Positions 5,679-6,247 of a stretch of 6,247 nucleotides of DNA are shown one piece after another. The notes beneath the pieces were generated by a model that searched no databases, was not told where the DNA came from, and was given only the letters and a program-made list of their open reading frames with translations. Within the stretch, counting starts at the first letter, position 1. Each line of letters opens with the position of its first letter. Source of the DNA: JBDNIO01 sp041688215 (GTDB lineage: Bacteria; Pseudomonadota; Gammaproteobacteria; Nevskiales; Salinisphaeraceae); the NCBI GenBank assembly GCA_041688215.1, contig JBDNIO010000224.1:1-6247 (forward strand), given 5' to 3'. A program made the translations under genes and the position numbers.

Positions 5679-6247
5679 GGTTGCTTTAGCCGCAAAGCAT
5701 TTACGGCATCCAGATCAAGCTCGCGCGAACCAGGCCCCCCGGCCACGATACCGAAGTTGCCGGCGTAGGCCCACAGCGTCCAGCCAATGTTTTGGGCTTG
5801 CAGCAATTCGGAGATATCCGCAAGCCAGGCTTGCCTGAAACGGGGCGCGACGGTACGGTATCCCGTATCACCCCGAACTCGGTACGGATCAGGTATGGAG
5901 GAATAGCGGGGTCGGGTCACGATAATTCTGTGTCGGGGCGCAGACGCACGCACCGCGGCCACCAGGGTTTGTTGCACACTTTGCCAGATTCGATGCCGGG
6001 CTCGTTCACGGGCTCGAAGATGAGGGCGTGGGTATGTCTGACAGCCACGCCGCCAGTGCGAGCCAGAAGCCGGCGAATTGGGCCGTCTGTGGCGAGCCGG
6101 GCTGCAACGCAGCCTTGAACGTGCCACTCGGCTGGGTTGTGAGAATAACGCTGAGTGTCTGCGCATTGATGCGCTTTATGATCTCGCTCAGTTGATTGGC
6201 GGCGCGCTCGTCTACGCCGCTTTCGGCCATGTAATCGGCCGGGTTTA
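5675..6247 (-). pseudogene. Decayed glycoside hydrolase family 5 (cellulase-like) gene, 5' end outside window
   Basis: Reading leftward from the window edge, a GH5 catalytic domain is recognisable only by switching frame. Frame A (from 6245 to the stop at 6008-6006) has ADYMAES, SVILTTQPSGTFKAAL and QTAQFAGFWLALAAWLSDIP. Frame B continues with HALIFEPVNEPGIES (6030-5986), which contains the NEP acid/base Glu (codon 6003-6001). Frame C gives IWQSVQQTLVAAVRASAP, then RHRIIVTRPRYSSIPD (to 5888). A second frame-B piece, EFGVIRDTVPS (5880-5848), carries the likely nucleophile Glu. Frame C then resumes with RQAWLADISELL, IGWTLWAYAGNFGIV and RELDLDAVNAL before the stop at 5677-5675. About 100 residues usually found between the SSIPD and EFG blocks (including a FHFYEP-like segment) are missing. 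No single frame encodes a working enzyme. GH5 enzymes cleave beta-1,4-glucans or related polysaccharides. Assignment rests on motif memory; sequencing error alone would not explain the missing block. Confidence 0.75.

Noticed and set aside
5792..6118. Plus-strand 108-codon ORF over the GH5 remnant
   Set aside because: The minus strand carries ordered GH5 motifs throughout this stretch. The plus-strand translation shows no domain and is a shadow.

Overview
The window looks like chromosomal DNA of a Pseudomonadota bacterium, most likely a gammaproteobacterium. This rests on moderately high GC, Shine-Dalgarno-type starts and the character of the encoded proteins. It cannot be assigned more closely from the sequence alone. 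Three genes read rightward, one reads leftward towards them, and a decayed leftward gene remnant fills the right edge.

Left part (1-3988, + strand): the 3' portion of a helical-repeat (TPR-like) protein of unknown function enters from the left edge. After 28 bases comes a complete acetoacetate-CoA ligase (acetoacetyl-CoA synthetase, aacS). After another 18 bases, which carry a good GGAGG ribosome binding site, comes a small EthD-domain protein. The tight spacing suggests aacS and the EthD gene are co-transcribed. Whether the TPR gene belongs to the same transcript is uncertain.

Middle (3989-4439): about 450 bases without a convincing gene lie between the converging transcription units. They hold a perfect 12-bp palindrome, a 7-bp-stem inverted repeat and a very short ORF that may be chance.

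Right part (4440-6247, - strand): a complete acyl-CoA dehydrogenase carries an isovaleryl-CoA-dehydrogenase-type candidate catalytic glutamate and lacks the glutamate at the medium-chain-enzyme position. Upstream of it, from 5675 to the window edge, is a broken glycoside hydrolase family 5 (cellulase-like) gene. Its acid/base (NEP) and nucleophile (EFG) motifs can both be read, but its segments lie in different frames and a central block is missing.

Together, the acyl-CoA dehydrogenase (acyl-CoA oxidation) and the acetoacetate-CoA ligase (salvage of acetoacetate into acetoacetyl-CoA) suggest branched-chain, isoprenoid or fatty-acid carbon catabolism. The two are on opposite strands, so shared regulation is only an inference. 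No CRISPR array, insertion sequence, tRNA or rRNA was recognised, and I see no clear sign of an undescribed system. The GH5 remnant and the aacS-EthD pairing are the items most worth checking.
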